From Planococcus glaciei (GTDB taxonomy: Bacteria; Bacillota; Bacilli; Bacillales_A; Planococcaceae): a DNA stretch of 64,000 nucleotides. A model generated the notes under the pieces. It searched no databases and was not told the origin of the DNA. It saw only the letters and a list, made by a program, of their open reading frames with translations. Position 1 is the first letter of the stretch. The number at the start of each line of letters is the position of its first letter. A program made the translations under genes and the position numbers. This document shows positions 24,178 to 33,649 of the stretch, piece by piece. Location: NCBI RefSeq assembly GCF_900099655.1, contig NZ_FNDC01000001.1:62001-126000 (forward strand). The letters run 5' to 3'.

Positions 24178-25782
24178 TTACCAAGCAGCAACCGATCCAT
24201 CCGTACGGGATTCTGTGCCGCCAGCCAGTACCCCCGTCTCCGGATTACGCCAAATGATCTGCCCACGGCCGAAAGCGCCGCCGTCGGTTGCCACTTGGAT
24301 CGCATGCCCTTTCCGGGCCAATGCCTGAGCCAAATAATTTGGGAAGTTCGGTTCCACTAAAATCGTTTTGCCTTCCATCCATTGCCATCTCGGCATATCA
24401 AGGGCCGCTTGAGGATTCAATAGATAATCTACGGTATTTGTGACCACCTGGAAATGACCTTGCGGCTGCATATAACCGCCCATCACGCCAAACGGGCCGA
24501 CCGCTTTCCCCTCTTTTGTCAGGAAGCCGGGGATAATCGTATGATAGGTGCGTTTCCCGCCTTTCAATACATTCGGGTGCTGCGCTTCCAACGAGAAATC
24601 AGCTCCGCGGTTCTGGAGCCCGATACCGGTGCCCGGAATCACGATGCCCGATCCAAAGCCCATATAATTGCTCTGGATATACGAAATCATATTTCCTTCT
24701 TCATCCGCCGCTGCTAAATAAACCGTACCGCCTTTTGGCAGTTCATACGGAACCGGATCAGAAGCTGCAGACCCGATAGTGCCTGCCCGCTGCTTCGCAT
24801 AATCGTCTGAAAGCAGGTGTTCAACACTTACCGGCATTGCTTCCGGTTCAGTGATGAACTCTTTGCCATCTGTGAAAGCGAGTTTCATCGCCTCGATTTG
24901 TTCATGGTATGTCTCAGCCGACTGCCATTTTGGCTCACCCAAATTCTTAAAAATATTCAACGCCATCAGTGCCACCATGCCTTGGCCATTCGGTGGAATT
25001 TCCCAGACGTCGTAGCCGCGGTAATTCGTGGAAACTGGATCTACCCATTCCGGTTTGAAGGCAGCCAGATCTTCTTTTGCCAAAAAGCCGTTATGCTTCT
25101 TCATGAATGCATCGATTTTATCCGCAAGTTCTCCTTCATAAAAAGACCGACCATCTGTTTCAGCAATTGCCCTTAATGTTGAAGCATGTCCAGGAGATGA
25201 CCACATTTCACCGATTTCGGGAGCTTTCCCATTCGGTGCAAACGTATCAAACCACGATTGGTATTCTTCCGTAGTAAAGGACGTTTTAAATTTGTCATAC
25301 GCCAGTTTCCAGTACTTCCCGAGAATCGGCGTAAGCGGATACCCTTCCTCCGCATAGCGAATCGCGGGCTTCAAGGTTTCCGAAAGCGGCAGTTTTCCAA
25401 ATTTCTTCGAAAGTTCCGCCCACGCTGCCGGAACTCCAGGAACCGTGACAGGCACCACACCATGCACCGGCATTTTGTCGTGCCCCAACGCTTTCACCGC
25501 TTCAATTGAAATGCTCTTCGGCGCAGGTCCTGAGCTGTTCAAGCCGTGCAATTTTTCTTTTACCCAAACCAGCGCAAAGGCGTCTCCGCCAATGCCGTTC
25601 GACGTTGGTTCGACAACCGTCAAAGCCGCAGCTGTCGCGATGGCCGCGTCGATTGCGTTGCCGCCGTTTCGCATCACTTCAATTCCGGCTTGTGCTGCTA
25701 GCGGCTGGGAAGTTGCCACCATTCCTTTTTTAGAAAACGCTGTGTGCCGTTTGGCATCGAAAGGGTGCTGTAAATAGTCCAT
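24178..25782 (-). CDS. Gamma-glutamyltransferase family protein (YwrD-like)
   Basis: The 534-residue N-terminal-nucleophile hydrolase is normally autocleaved before the catalytic Thr; here that residue is Thr353 in PKGGTVYLAAADEEGN. Other GGT signatures are MRNGGNAIDAAIATAAALTVVEPTSNGIGGDAFALVW near the N terminus and VMGGYMQPQGHFQVVTN in the small subunit. No signal peptide is seen, so it is cytosolic, unlike secreted B. subtilis Ggt and like YwrD. It would cleave gamma-glutamyl bonds in peptides such as glutathione. It sits at the end of a five-gene peptide ABC transporter operon, 42 nt after its last gene. Confidence 0.9.
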   Translation of the reverse strand: MDYLQHPFDAKRHTAFSKKGMVATSQPLAAQAGIEVMRNGGNAIDAAIATAAALTVVEPTSNGIGGDAFALVWVKEKLHGLNSSGPAPKSISIEAVKALGHDKMPVHGVVPVTVPGVPAAWAELSKKFGKLPLSETLKPAIRYAEEGYPLTPILGKYWKLAYDKFKTSFTTEEYQSWFDTFAPNGKAPEIGEMWSSPGHASTLRAIAETDGRSFYEGELADKIDAFMKKHNGFLAKEDLAAFKPEWVDPVSTNYRGYDVWEIPPNGQGMVALMALNIFKNLGEPKWQSAETYHEQIEAMKLAFTDGKEFITEPEAMPVSVEHLLSDDYAKQRAGTIGSAASDPVPYELPKGGTVYLAAADEEGNMISYIQSNYMGFGSGIVIPGTGIGLQNRGADFSLEAQHPNVLKGGKRTYHTIIPGFLTKEGKAVGPFGVMGGYMQPQGHFQVVTNTVDYLLNPQAALDMPRWQWMEGKTILVEPNFPNYLAQALARKGHAIQVATDGGAFGRGQIIWRNPETGVLAGGTESRTDGSVAAW

Positions 25783-25824
25783 TGAAATTCCTCCAGTTTC
25801 AAAATAATAGCCGACTGCTGGGAC

Positions 25825-26844
25825 TTACCCCAGCACCCGGCTCAATGATTGTCCTGCAAAATGGCATGCCGCAAAATGGTCTTTTTCATGCTCGATGAAC
25901 GCCGGTTTGTCGACGCTGCAGATTTCCTGCGCCATTGGGCAGCGCGTATGGAATACACATCCACTTGGCGGGTTCGACGGATTTGGCATATCGCCGACCA
26001 ATCGGATCCGTTCTCTTTTCGCCTGCATCGTCGGCCTTGGAATAGCCGACAGCAATGCCCGGGTATAAGGGTGGAGCGGGTGATTAAAGATTTTTGTCAC
26101 ATCGCTCATTTCTACTGTATGGCCCAAATACATTACCAGAACCCGGTCGCAGAAATAACGGACAACCCCTAAATCATGTGAAATGAACAGGTAAGACAAA
26201 TTATACTTTTCCTGCAAAGTCTTTAATAGTTTTAAAACCTGCGCTTGAACGGATACGTCCAAAGCGGAAACGGCTTCATCGCAAATGATGAACGAAGGAT
26301 TTAAAGCGATTGCCCGGGCAATACCGATGCGCTGCCGCTGTCCGCCGCTGAATTCGTGGGGATAGCGGTCATAATGTTCAGCTTTCAGTCCAACTTCTTT
26401 CAGCAGATCGAGTACGGCCTCTTTTCGTTCCTGAGCCGGCATATTGGTATGCATCCGGAATACTTCATCAAGTGCATTTCCGATTCGCTGGCGAGGATTT
26501 AAAGAAGCATAAGGATCCTGAAAAATCATCTGCATTTCTTTTACGAACTTCTTCTTCTCTTTTCGCTTTAAATCCTGGATTTCCTGCTCATTAAACTTTA
26601 TTTTCCCGTCCGTCAATTCTTCAAGGCCCAGAATTGTGCGGCCAAGCGTTGATTTTCCGCAGCCCGATTCCCCCACTACTCCAAGACTTTCTCCCTTATA
26701 GAGCTTTAAAGAGACAGACTCTACAGCTTTGACATTCCCTTGGACGCGTTTTAGAATGCCGCCTTTGATCGGAAAATATTTTTTAACATCATTCAATTCC
26801 AAGAGGATTTCAGGCTTTGATGGTGACTTTTCCACTGTTCTCAT
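25825..26844 (-). CDS. Peptide ABC transporter ATP-binding protein (DppF/OppF type)
   Basis: The 339-residue ATPase shows GESGCGKST (Walker A), [18 protein letters not shown] (signature), [17 protein letters not shown] (Walker B), and the C-terminal oligopeptide-transporter domain with [14 protein letters not shown] (Cys pattern of the OppF iron-sulfur-like motif). The ATG at 26844 follows AAGGAGG and overlaps the end of the upstream partner gene by 35 nt. It forms the nucleotide-binding pair with the protein at 26810-27823. Confidence 0.9.
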   Translation of the reverse strand: MRTVEKSPSKPEILLELNDVKKYFPIKGGILKRVQGNVKAVESVSLKLYKGESLGVVGESGCGKSTLGRTILGLEELTDGKIKFNEQEIQDLKRKEKKKFVKEMQMIFQDPYASLNPRQRIGNALDEVFRMHTNMPAQERKEAVLDLLKEVGLKAEHYDRYPHEFSGGQRQRIGIARAIALNPSFIICDEAVSALDVSVQAQVLKLLKTLQEKYNLSYLFISHDLGVVRYFCDRVLVMYLGHTVEMSDVTKIFNHPLHPYTRALLSAIPRPTMQAKRERIRLVGDMPNPSNPPSGCVFHTRCPMAQEICSVDKPAFIEHEKDHFAACHFAGQSLSRVLG

Positions 26845-27823
26845 CTGTTTCCGCCTCCTTTTCATTCAGCCAGCATGTTGCAGAATGGCCATGGGATAAG
26901 TGGAACTCAGGAGGCGCCATGACTTTGCACTTGTCCATCGCAAATTTGCAGCGGGGATGGAATCGGCATCCCGGAATATCTTCGTTCAAGCCGGGCATAT
27001 TTCCCGGAATCGGTTCAAGTTCGAATTCCGGATCGTCCACATTCGGCACCGAATTCAACAATCCGATTGTATACGGATGGCTCGGGTTATTGAAAATCTC
27101 TTCCACCGGCCCTTCTTCAATTTTCAGTCCGGCATACATGACCATCACCCGATTTGCCACTTCCGCTACAACACCCATATCGTGTGTGATTAACAGAACG
27201 CCCATATCCAGCTTTTCCTTCAAGTCGTTGATCAAATCAAGGATTTGCGCCTGAATGGTCACATCCAGCGCTGTCGTCGGTTCATCCGCAATCAGCAAAC
27301 TTGGATGGCAAGCGAGGGCCATTGCAATCATGACCCGCTGCCTCATGCCGCCGCTCAACTCATGCGGATATTGGTTCAAACGCTTTGCCGGATTCGGAAT
27401 CCCCACTTGGTTGAGCAATTCCACTGCCTGCTTTGTTGCTTCGCTCTTTGACAATTTATGATGGAGGATCAGCGGCTCTCTCAGTTGATAGCCAATTGTC
27501 AAAACCGGATTGAGTGCCGTCATCGGCTCCTGGAAAATCATGGACATCTGATTGCCGCGCAGCTTTCTCAATTGTTCCTGTGACAGATTTTGGAGAGGCT
27601 CATTGTTCAGCAAAATTTCTCCGCTTTCAATCGAACCGTTCGAAGGCAGCAACCCCATCACAGACAATGACGTTATACTCTTCCCGCACCCTGACTCTCC
27701 TACGATGCAAAGCGTTTCTCCTTTTTCAACGTGGAAAGAAATTCCTTTAACCGCCCGTACTGTTCCTTCAGCTGTACGAAATGAGGTTACTAAATCTTTC
27801 ACTTCAAGTAATGTCTGTGCCAT
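26810..27823 (-). CDS. Peptide ABC transporter ATP-binding protein (DppD/OppD type)
   Basis: The 337-residue ATPase shows GESGCGKSI (Walker A ending in Ile rather than Ser/Thr), [37 protein letters not shown], and the [14 protein letters not shown] cysteine motif at the C terminus. The terminal Walker A residue is usually Ser or Thr; here GKSITS places Ser at the next-to-last position, as in many OppD proteins, so it is not a defect. It lies 7 nt downstream of the binding-protein gene. Confidence 0.9.
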   Translation of the reverse strand: MAQTLLEVKDLVTSFRTAEGTVRAVKGISFHVEKGETLCIVGESGCGKSITSLSVMGLLPSNGSIESGEILLNNEPLQNLSQEQLRKLRGNQMSMIFQEPMTALNPVLTIGYQLREPLILHHKLSKSEATKQAVELLNQVGIPNPAKRLNQYPHELSGGMRQRVMIAMALACHPSLLIADEPTTALDVTIQAQILDLINDLKEKLDMGVLLITHDMGVVAEVANRVMVMYAGLKIEEGPVEEIFNNPSHPYTIGLLNSVPNVDDPEFELEPIPGNMPGLNEDIPGCRFHPRCKFAMDKCKVMAPPEFHLSHGHSATCWLNEKEAETDENSGKVTIKA

Positions 27824-27830
27824 ATTCTCC

Positions 27831-29387
27831 CTACTCTCTCTTTACGTTTGCTAAGCTCCATTGGCCGTTCGGATCTACTTTTAAGCCTTTAATGGATTTT
27901 TCAGTAGCGGAAGTCACGACGCCGTGATACATCACGATTGCTGCGTTGTCATCCAGCATAAACTGATTCGCTTCAGCTAAGAATTTTTCCCGTTCTTCCG
28001 GCACAATTGTCGTGCGCGACGCTTCTACTAATTTATCGAATTCCGGATTGCTGTACTGGGCACGGTTCGAGTTGCCGACGTTGTCGGAATGGAAGTTCGG
28101 ATAGAACATTTCAGAACCGTCGCTCGTTACGTTGGACCAGCTGAGGAAGGTCATGTCGTATTCCCCGCCGCGTGCTGTATCAAGGAAGGTTGCCCATTCC
28201 ATTGTTTCAATTTCAACTTTAAATCCAGCTTCAGTTAATTGCGATTGCACAATTTCAGCCATCAAGATGAAATTGTCGCGGTTAGCCGCAAGCAATTTGA
28301 TCGGTTCGTTGCCAAAGCCGTTTTCCTGCACCAACTGTTTTGCCAATTCCGGATCATACGGAGTTCCCGCCTTATCCGCTTCTTCTGTGTAGCCGAATAC
28401 TTTCGGCCCTAAAATGCTGTCGCTTCTGACGCCTAAGCCATTCAATTTTTCAACGAATGCATCACGGTCGACCGCACTTGCTACTGCTTTGCGGAAATCC
28501 GGATTTTGGTTGCGTTCTCTTGAATGGTTGAACGTCAAGTAGTAGACAGGAGTCCCTTCCTGCTTCGTCACTTCTACATTTTCAAGTCCTTCGATGCGGG
28601 AAATCTGTTCCGGCGGCAATGCATCCAGGAAGTTCACTTCACCAGTTTGCAGCATTGAAATGGCAGTTGAAATTTCAGGAACCACTTTAAATTTCACTTG
28701 GTCAAGGGCAACTTCTCCATTCCAGTAATCCGGGTTCTTTTCAAGTACAATTTCGTCGCCTTGGTTCCAGCTGACAAACTTGAAGGGGCCCGTTCCTACC
28801 GGATTTTGCATCAAATCTTGTTTTTCGTCTGCTGTCGGGCTGATAATTGCAGCGTTGGAATGTGACAGTGCTGCAAGCAACGGTCCATATGGGTATTTTG
28901 TTTTAATTTCTACAGTCGTTTCATCAATGGCAGTTACGGTATCCACCGGCTCTAAAAGGGAAGCACGCGGTGCTGCAGTTGCAGGGTCGCGCAATTTATC
29001 AAATGAGTATTTTACCGCTTCGGCATTAAAGTCTGTTCCGTCCTGGAACTTGATGCCTTCTTTCAATTTGATGACCCACGTCAGATCGTCGGGGTTTTCA
29101 TAGGATTCGGCCAGTTTAGGTTCCAATTCCATCGTTTCAGGATTTCTTTCAAACAAGTTTTCATAGATTTGTGTCATGACATTTGAAGACACCGAATCAT
29201 TTGTCATCGTCGGAGAAAGCCCCACTGCATCAGAAGTAGAAGCATATACCACTTCGTTTGCTCCATCTGAAGCCGGTGCATCGCCTGCTCCGCTGGTTTC
29301 CTCTCCTTCAGGAATGGTACTTCCCGAACACGCGCTTAAAATCAGCATTCCAATCAATACGAGTAAAAACAGCCACTGTTTCTTCAT
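27831..29387 (-). CDS. Peptide/glutathione-type substrate-binding lipoprotein
   Basis: The 518-residue extracellular binding protein (SBP_bac_5) is anchored at Cys20 of LILSAC. Family signatures: VYENLFERN-like QIYENLFERNPET, WVIKLKEGIKFQDGTDFNAEAVKYSFDKL, NPVGTGPFKFVSW, and a YYLTFNHSRERNQNPDFRKAVASAVDRD core. It resembles DppE/GsiB. With a cytosolic GGT encoded in the same run, gamma-glutamyl peptides or glutathione are plausible ligands, but this rests only on context. Start after TTGGGGGAATTTAA. Confidence 0.9.
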   Translation of the reverse strand: MKKQWLFLLVLIGMLILSACSGSTIPEGEETSGAGDAPASDGANEVVYASTSDAVGLSPTMTNDSVSSNVMTQIYENLFERNPETMELEPKLAESYENPDDLTWVIKLKEGIKFQDGTDFNAEAVKYSFDKLRDPATAAPRASLLEPVDTVTAIDETTVEIKTKYPYGPLLAALSHSNAAIISPTADEKQDLMQNPVGTGPFKFVSWNQGDEIVLEKNPDYWNGEVALDQVKFKVVPEISTAISMLQTGEVNFLDALPPEQISRIEGLENVEVTKQEGTPVYYLTFNHSRERNQNPDFRKAVASAVDRDAFVEKLNGLGVRSDSILGPKVFGYTEEADKAGTPYDPELAKQLVQENGFGNEPIKLLAANRDNFILMAEIVQSQLTEAGFKVEIETMEWATFLDTARGGEYDMTFLSWSNVTSDGSEMFYPNFHSDNVGNSNRAQYSNPEFDKLVEASRTTIVPEEREKFLAEANQFMLDDNAAIVMYHGVVTSATEKSIKGLKVDPNGQWSLANVKRE

Positions 29388-29405
29388 TTAAATTCCCCCA
29401 ATGTT

Positions 29406-30293
29406 TTATTGTTCAACATCCATATTCGGATCAAGCGCATCCCGCAAGCCGTCACCAAGTACATTGAATGCAAAGACCGTCAGCATAATGGCAATACCGG
29501 GAACAATCGTCAAATGCGGAGAAGTCCACATAAAATCCTGTCCCTGCGAAATCATTGCACCCCATTCCGGTGTAGGCGGCTGTGCGCCAAGCCCCAGATA
29601 ACTTAATGAGGCGGTAGAAAGGATGGCTGTTGCCATCCGCATAGTAGCGAAAACAATGATCGGTGCGGTTACGTTCGGCAGAATATGTTTGACCATAATC
29701 CGCAAATTGGAAGCCCCCATTGAACGCATTGCCATAATGTATTCTTTTTCTTTGACCGAAAGCACCGAGCCTCGCACAATCCGTGCACATGTCGGAATCG
29801 ACCAGATGCTGATGGCGATTGCTACGTTTACTAAGCTAGTCCCTAAAATGGCAATAATCAGCATCGCCAGCAAAATACCGGGAAATGAAAACAATAAATC
29901 AACAAAACGCATGATGATGGCATCCAGTTTGCGGTAATAGCCCGCCAGCATGCCCAGTATGACGCCGCCGAGCAGTCCGAGCGAAACAGCTACTGCACCA
30001 ACCACCAGTGAAATCCGTGCGCCGTAGACAATCCGGCTCCAAACGTCGCGCCCATAGTTGTCCGTACCGAGCCAGTGCCCGTCGCTGAACATCGGCAGTT
30101 CACTGCTGCCGAGATTTTGCCTGATGGGGTCATGCATTGTAATGACCGGTGCAAAAACGGCCAATAGAATTTGGAGGAGTACGACGATCAAGCCGACTAT
30201 GGCCATTTTGTTTCTAAACAGGCGCCTTAATGTGGTTTGCCAGGCCTTTTCCTTTTTCTTCGGTTTTGCTTTTACCGCTTCAGCCGTTGTCAT
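29406..30293 (-). CDS. Peptide ABC transporter permease (DppC/OppC type)
   Basis: The 295-residue permease has about six helices: the OppC-type N-terminal cytosolic basic stretch (KAKPKKKEK), DNYGRDVWSRIVYGARISL, and the EAA loop RSMGASNLRIMVKHILPN. The closing GDGLRDALDP is classic for the family. It is co-transcribed with the DppB-type partner (14 nt gap) and the binding protein. Confidence 0.92.
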   Translation of the reverse strand: MTTAEAVKAKPKKKEKAWQTTLRRLFRNKMAIVGLIVVLLQILLAVFAPVITMHDPIRQNLGSSELPMFSDGHWLGTDNYGRDVWSRIVYGARISLVVGAVAVSLGLLGGVILGMLAGYYRKLDAIIMRFVDLLFSFPGILLAMLIIAILGTSLVNVAIAISIWSIPTCARIVRGSVLSVKEKEYIMAMRSMGASNLRIMVKHILPNVTAPIIVFATMRMATAILSTASLSYLGLGAQPPTPEWGAMISQGQDFMWTSPHLTIVPGIAIMLTVFAFNVLGDGLRDALDPNMDVEQ

Positions 30294-30307
30294 AGCATTC
30301 CCCCCTT

Positions 30308-31249
30308 TTAATCGTATTTGATGCGTGGATCAATATAAGTGTAGATAATATCAACAATCAGATTCACAAGAACGAACAATGTGGCAACCAGCAGCACCGA
30401 CCCTTGGACCATTGGAAAATCACGTGCTGCAATGGCGTCAATCATCAAACGCCCTACTCCATTGATGGCAAAAACCTTCTCGGTAATGATGGTTCCACCA
30501 AGCAGAAAGCCAAAGTTCAATCCGATAACCGTAATGATCGGGATCATGGCATTTTTCAGCGTATGAATCCAAATGACGTTTTTTTCTTTAACCCCTTTGG
30601 CCCGCGCTGTCCGCACATAATCTGCCCGGATTACTTCAAGCATCGAAGAGCGGGTCATTCGGGCAATCATTGCCGCAGAACCTGTTCCCAACGTAATAGC
30701 CGGCAGTATCAATTCTTTAATGCCGTCTACCGTATAAAACGGATGCGACATCCCGCCTACTGGCAGCCACTGGAGATTTACCGCAAAAACAAGTATCAGC
30801 AAAGCTCCTAACCAGAAGTTCGGGATGGAAATTCCGGCAAGCGCAAACGTTGTAGCCGATACATCGAGCAACGAATTTTGTTTAAGTGCGGATACAAGGC
30901 CGGTAATGATTCCAATGATGACCGCTACAATCATGCTCGCGATGGCCAGTTTCAACGTATTGGGGAACCGAACCGCAATGGCATCTCCTACCGGCTGAGA
31001 CGTTTGATAAGAATAGCCAAAATCTCCTTGGACTGCGTTGCCCAGATAATTGGCATATTGGACTAAGAATGGTCTGTCCAATCCGAGATTGGCCTCAATT
31101 GCCTCAATATCCGAAGCAGTTGCCGTCGGCCCTCCGATAATCGAAGCCGGGTCTCCGGGAGCAATATACATAGAAGAAAATACAAGGAAAGAGATTCCGA
31201 GAAGCAAAAACACTAATTGAAAGGCACGACGAATAATTAAAGCAACCAT
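30308..31249 (-). CDS. Peptide ABC transporter permease (DppB/OppB type)
   Basis: This 313-residue first gene of the operon shows MYIAPGDPA, LGLDRPFLVQYANYLGNAVQGDFGYSY, an EAA loop ARAKGVKEKNVIWIHTLKNAMIP, and RDFPMVQGSVLL, all typical of OppB/DppB. The ATG at 31249 has AGGAGGTG upstream; an in-frame TTG/ATG further up would enter the operator palindrome (31265-31308). Operon order: B, C, E-type binding protein, D, F, then GGT and the YwrA/B pair. Confidence 0.92.
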   Translation of the reverse strand: MVALIIRRAFQLVFLLLGISFLVFSSMYIAPGDPASIIGGPTATASDIEAIEANLGLDRPFLVQYANYLGNAVQGDFGYSYQTSQPVGDAIAVRFPNTLKLAIASMIVAVIIGIITGLVSALKQNSLLDVSATTFALAGISIPNFWLGALLILVFAVNLQWLPVGGMSHPFYTVDGIKELILPAITLGTGSAAMIARMTRSSMLEVIRADYVRTARAKGVKEKNVIWIHTLKNAMIPIITVIGLNFGFLLGGTIITEKVFAINGVGRLMIDAIAARDFPMVQGSVLLVATLFVLVNLIVDIIYTYIDPRIKYD

Positions 31250-31264
31250 CTTTACACCTCCTGT

Positions 31265-31308
31265 TAACATTTGTTAAGCATAAAATCAATTACACTTAAC
31301 AAATGTTA
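31265..31308. promoter_or_regulatory. Twin operator-like inverted repeat upstream of the peptide operon
   Basis: A 14-bp perfect inverted repeat (31265-31278 with 31295-31308). Each arm is itself nearly palindromic (TAACATTTGTTA and TAACAAATGTTA), so this can be read as two operators 32 bp apart centre to centre. It ends 16 nt upstream of the dppB ATG, hence downstream of the promoter. Confidence 0.7.
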
Positions 31309-31358
31309 GTTGTTTGATAATTTTGATTATATGTTAATGCAATATAAAAATCTATATG

Positions 31359-31373
31359 AATTTTCAAAAAAGT
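31359..31373. promoter_or_regulatory. CodY-box-like site upstream of the peptide operon
   Basis: AATTTTCAAAAAAGT matches AATTTTCWGAAAATT at 12 of 15 positions. The 306-nt gap 31250-31555 is otherwise very AT-rich and holds only this, the twin operator and the Lrp-gene terminator. CodY controls peptide transport in B. subtilis, but this site is degenerate. Confidence 0.35.
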
Positions 31374-31510
31374 ACTTTTTACTCATTTCTAATTAACAAA
31401 AACCATATTTTATATTCATGCCCCTTTCGATTTGTCTTTATTATTTTCATTTCTAATACTTTTTGTTTACCGACATATAAATTTCACCATTTTCAAAATT
31501 ACCAAAAAGA

Positions 31511-31548
31511 AAAAGCCCGCAGCAAATTTTAATTGCTGCAGGCTTTTA
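31511..31548 (-). terminator. Terminator of the Lrp-family regulator gene
   Basis: Stem AAAGCCCGCAGCAA / TTGCTGCAGGCTTT (one mismatch) with a minus-strand TTTCTTTTTGG tail; separates the regulator from the peptide operon. Confidence 0.82.
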
Positions 31549-31555
31549 TTCCGTT

Positions 31556-32005
31556 TTATAATTTTAAACCATTTCTGCTTTTGAAGCGCCGAAGCAGAAT
31601 ATGGCTTTCTACTCGAGTAATGCCTTCAAGAGCGTATAACTCTTCATTTATGAATTTTTCCAGTCCCATGAAATCGTCTACCAAGACATGCATATGCAAA
31701 GTGGAAGGCCCTGTCATTTGGTAGCAGCTGGCGACATTTGGATTATCGGCAAGTGCTTGCGCTACTTCCACCAGTGACGAAGGTTCACAGTCCACTTCAA
31801 AGAAGCCGGATACTTGCTTCCCTACTTTTTCGCTGTTGATCACTACCGTAAATTTTTCGATGATTCCAGCTTCCGTCAGTTGATGGACCCGCTCACGGAC
31901 TGCCACCCGGGAAAGATTCAACTCTTTTCCAATGTCGACATAAGAGCAGCGTCCATTCGCTGTCAGCAATTCTAAAATCTTTCTATCGGTTTCATCTATT
32001 TTCAT
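31556..32005 (-). CDS. Lrp/AsnC-family transcriptional regulator (YwrC-like)
   Basis: The 149-residue regulator has an N-terminal HTH (IDETDRKILELLTANGRCSYVDIGKELNLSRVAVRERVHQL) and a C-terminal RAM ligand-binding domain (GFFEVDCEPSSL, GPSTLHMHVLVDD). Such proteins sense amino acids or small metabolites. Two tandem ATG codons; the second (32005) is at the better distance from GGAGG. It lies directly upstream of the peptide ABC/GGT operon, on the same strand but separated by a terminator, and so is the best local candidate to bind the twin operator. B. subtilis ywrC is likewise beside ywrA, ywrB and ywrD. Confidence 0.88.
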   Translation of the reverse strand: MKIDETDRKILELLTANGRCSYVDIGKELNLSRVAVRERVHQLTEAGIIEKFTVVINSEKVGKQVSGFFEVDCEPSSLVEVAQALADNPNVASCYQMTGPSTLHMHVLVDDFMGLEKFINEELYALEGITRVESHILLRRFKSRNGLKL

Positions 32006-32110
32006 CATTCCACCTCCGAACTATAAACAGAACCTAACAACGTACTGTTTGCTTCCGTTTTGTAATACAACCATTATATTTAGTTTCTTTTCGAAATTAA
32101 ATAGTTCTTT

Positions 32111-32557
32111 TTACTTTCTTTTTAAAAATTCACTAAGTGTAATTCCAGGAGCTGCTTCAAACCGCTTCTGTTCGGCAAAGCCGAACGATTTATATAACTT
32201 TACAGCAGGCTCATTAGCTGTGCCGGTGCTCACCAGAAAGTCATAATCGCCATATTGCTCCGTCAAATGAACCAGCAATGTTTTCCCGATGCCTTGGCGA
32301 AAGGCCGCCGGGTCAACTACGAGCCGATGAATATCAATGGTCTTTCCTATTTCTTTAAAAGAAATGAATCCTTTCAGCCGTTCTTCCACCATGCCCCAGA
32401 AAATCTCATCGCTCCGTTGAATGTCTTCAACGGATTCCTTGAGTTGAGGAATGCCATCGAATCCAATCAGTTTTGCTTCCACTTCATATGCCGGTTTTTG
32501 AATCCGTTGAATCGCTTCAGCCGTTTCTTGTTGCCGATGGTCCAGTTTTATAATCAT
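32111..32557 (-). CDS. GNAT-family N-acetyltransferase
   Basis: The 148-residue protein has the acetyl-CoA pyrophosphate loop in RLVVDPAAFRQGIGKTLL (motif A, R/Q-x-x-G-x-G/A), a preceding beta strand FISFKEIGKTIDIHRL and the C-terminal FLVSTGTANEPAVKLYKSFGF motif B. The substrate cannot be inferred; the fold resembles small ribosomal-protein or amine acetyltransferases. The ATG follows GAGGTCGA. It is monocistronic. Confidence 0.85.
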   Translation of the reverse strand: MIIKLDHRQQETAEAIQRIQKPAYEVEAKLIGFDGIPQLKESVEDIQRSDEIFWGMVEERLKGFISFKEIGKTIDIHRLVVDPAAFRQGIGKTLLVHLTEQYGDYDFLVSTGTANEPAVKLYKSFGFAEQKRFEAAPGITLSEFLKRK

Positions 32558-32641
32558 GCGAATCGACCTCTGCTCATGCGGGGTGCTCCTTCTCTTGTCA
32601 GTGGTTCTTATATTATAAATGAAAACCTATATAAGTTTATA

Positions 32642-33490
32642 CTAAAACTTTCCATTCCAATAATCCTGGAACGCCTGATCCAGGTCTTCTTTTGTATTCA
32701 TCACAAAAGGGCCCCGGTGGGCAATCGGTTCACCAAGCGGCTCCCCGCTCAAAACAAGCAAAACCGTTTCCTCTTTTAAAGCATTGACGGAAAAATCTTC
32801 ACCGCTGTTTTCGAACAGAATGAAATTCCCTGAAGCGACAGAGGCTTCGCCATTGACGCTTACTTCGCCTTTCACCACAAAAGCTCCCGTATTGTAATGA
32901 GCCGGAAACTCAAATTCCGCCTGCCCTTCTTTTTTCAAACGGACATCAAAAAGATGGAGAGGTGAAAATGACAGCGCCGCCCCCGCAGTCCCGGCATATT
33001 CGCCCGCTATCACACGGACTTCTCCACCGTGAACCGGAACCGAGTGGATTTTTTCCCGAGTCAGCGACTGATATTTCGCGGCCACCATTTTTTGTGCCTG
33101 CGGAAGCAGCACCCACAACTGAATCATTTCGCAAACACCGCCTTCCGGAAGCTCCGGGAATTCGGTGTGCTGAATTCCAGCGCCGGCCGTCATCCACTGG
33201 GCTTCGCCTTTATGGATCGTCCCGCCATTCCCTTCGGTGTCATAATGGGTAATCGCGCCTTCGTACACAATCGTCACCGTTTCCAATCCGCGATGTGGAT
33301 GCAGTCCGTCCACTCTTCCAGCCCCTGAAATCGCCGGGAAGATTTGCGGAGGTTCATGGTCCAGCATAAAGAAGGGGCTCATCCGCTGGTAATCCGAAAA
33401 CATCGGCAAATAGTTTTTCACTTTTATATCAATAACGGTAAACGGTTCCGATCCAGCGAGAACCGCTTCGATCTGTTTCACTTTCGCCAT
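32642..33490 (-). CDS. Pirin family protein
   Basis: The 282-residue bicupin has the pirin metal site HPHRGLETVTIV (two His), a further HYD, and GIQHTEF (His and Glu). Pirins have been reported with quercetinase activity or as redox sensors; the role here is unknown. The C-terminal cupin closes with RGPFVMNTKEDLDQAFQDY, a pirin signature. Start ATG at 33490 after AAAAGGAG. It is divergent from the PadR/DUF1700 operon. Confidence 0.9.
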   Translation of the reverse strand: MAKVKQIEAVLAGSEPFTVIDIKVKNYLPMFSDYQRMSPFFMLDHEPPQIFPAISGAGRVDGLHPHRGLETVTIVYEGAITHYDTEGNGGTIHKGEAQWMTAGAGIQHTEFPELPEGGVCEMIQLWVLLPQAQKMVAAKYQSLTREKIHSVPVHGGEVRVIAGEYAGTAGAALSFSPLHLFDVRLKKEGQAEFEFPAHYNTGAFVVKGEVSVNGEASVASGNFILFENSGEDFSVNALKEETVLLVLSGEPLGEPIAHRGPFVMNTKEDLDQAFQDYWNGKF

Positions 33491-33591
33491 GCTGTTCCCA
33501 ACTCCTTTTCATTTCATAAAACTTAACGTATGCCATTGAATTTATAAAGTCAATTCTCCAATACCTTGCTTTGAACAGTAGTGGATGATAT

Positions 33592-33611
33592 AGTACTTAT
33601 TAAGCAGTACT
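33592..33611. promoter_or_regulatory. PadR-type operator
   Basis: AGTACT (33592-33597) and AGTACT (33606-33611) flank a TTATTAAG core, forming a palindrome in the promoter of the padR gene; probably its autoregulatory site. Confidence 0.55.
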
Positions 33612-33649
33612 GTTTTATGAATAGTAGTAAAGAAAGAGGTGAGTTTCTG

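Noticed and set aside
31250-31555. A gene in the AT-rich gap before the peptide operon
   Set aside because: No frame with start signals; contents are operator, CodY-like site and a terminator only.
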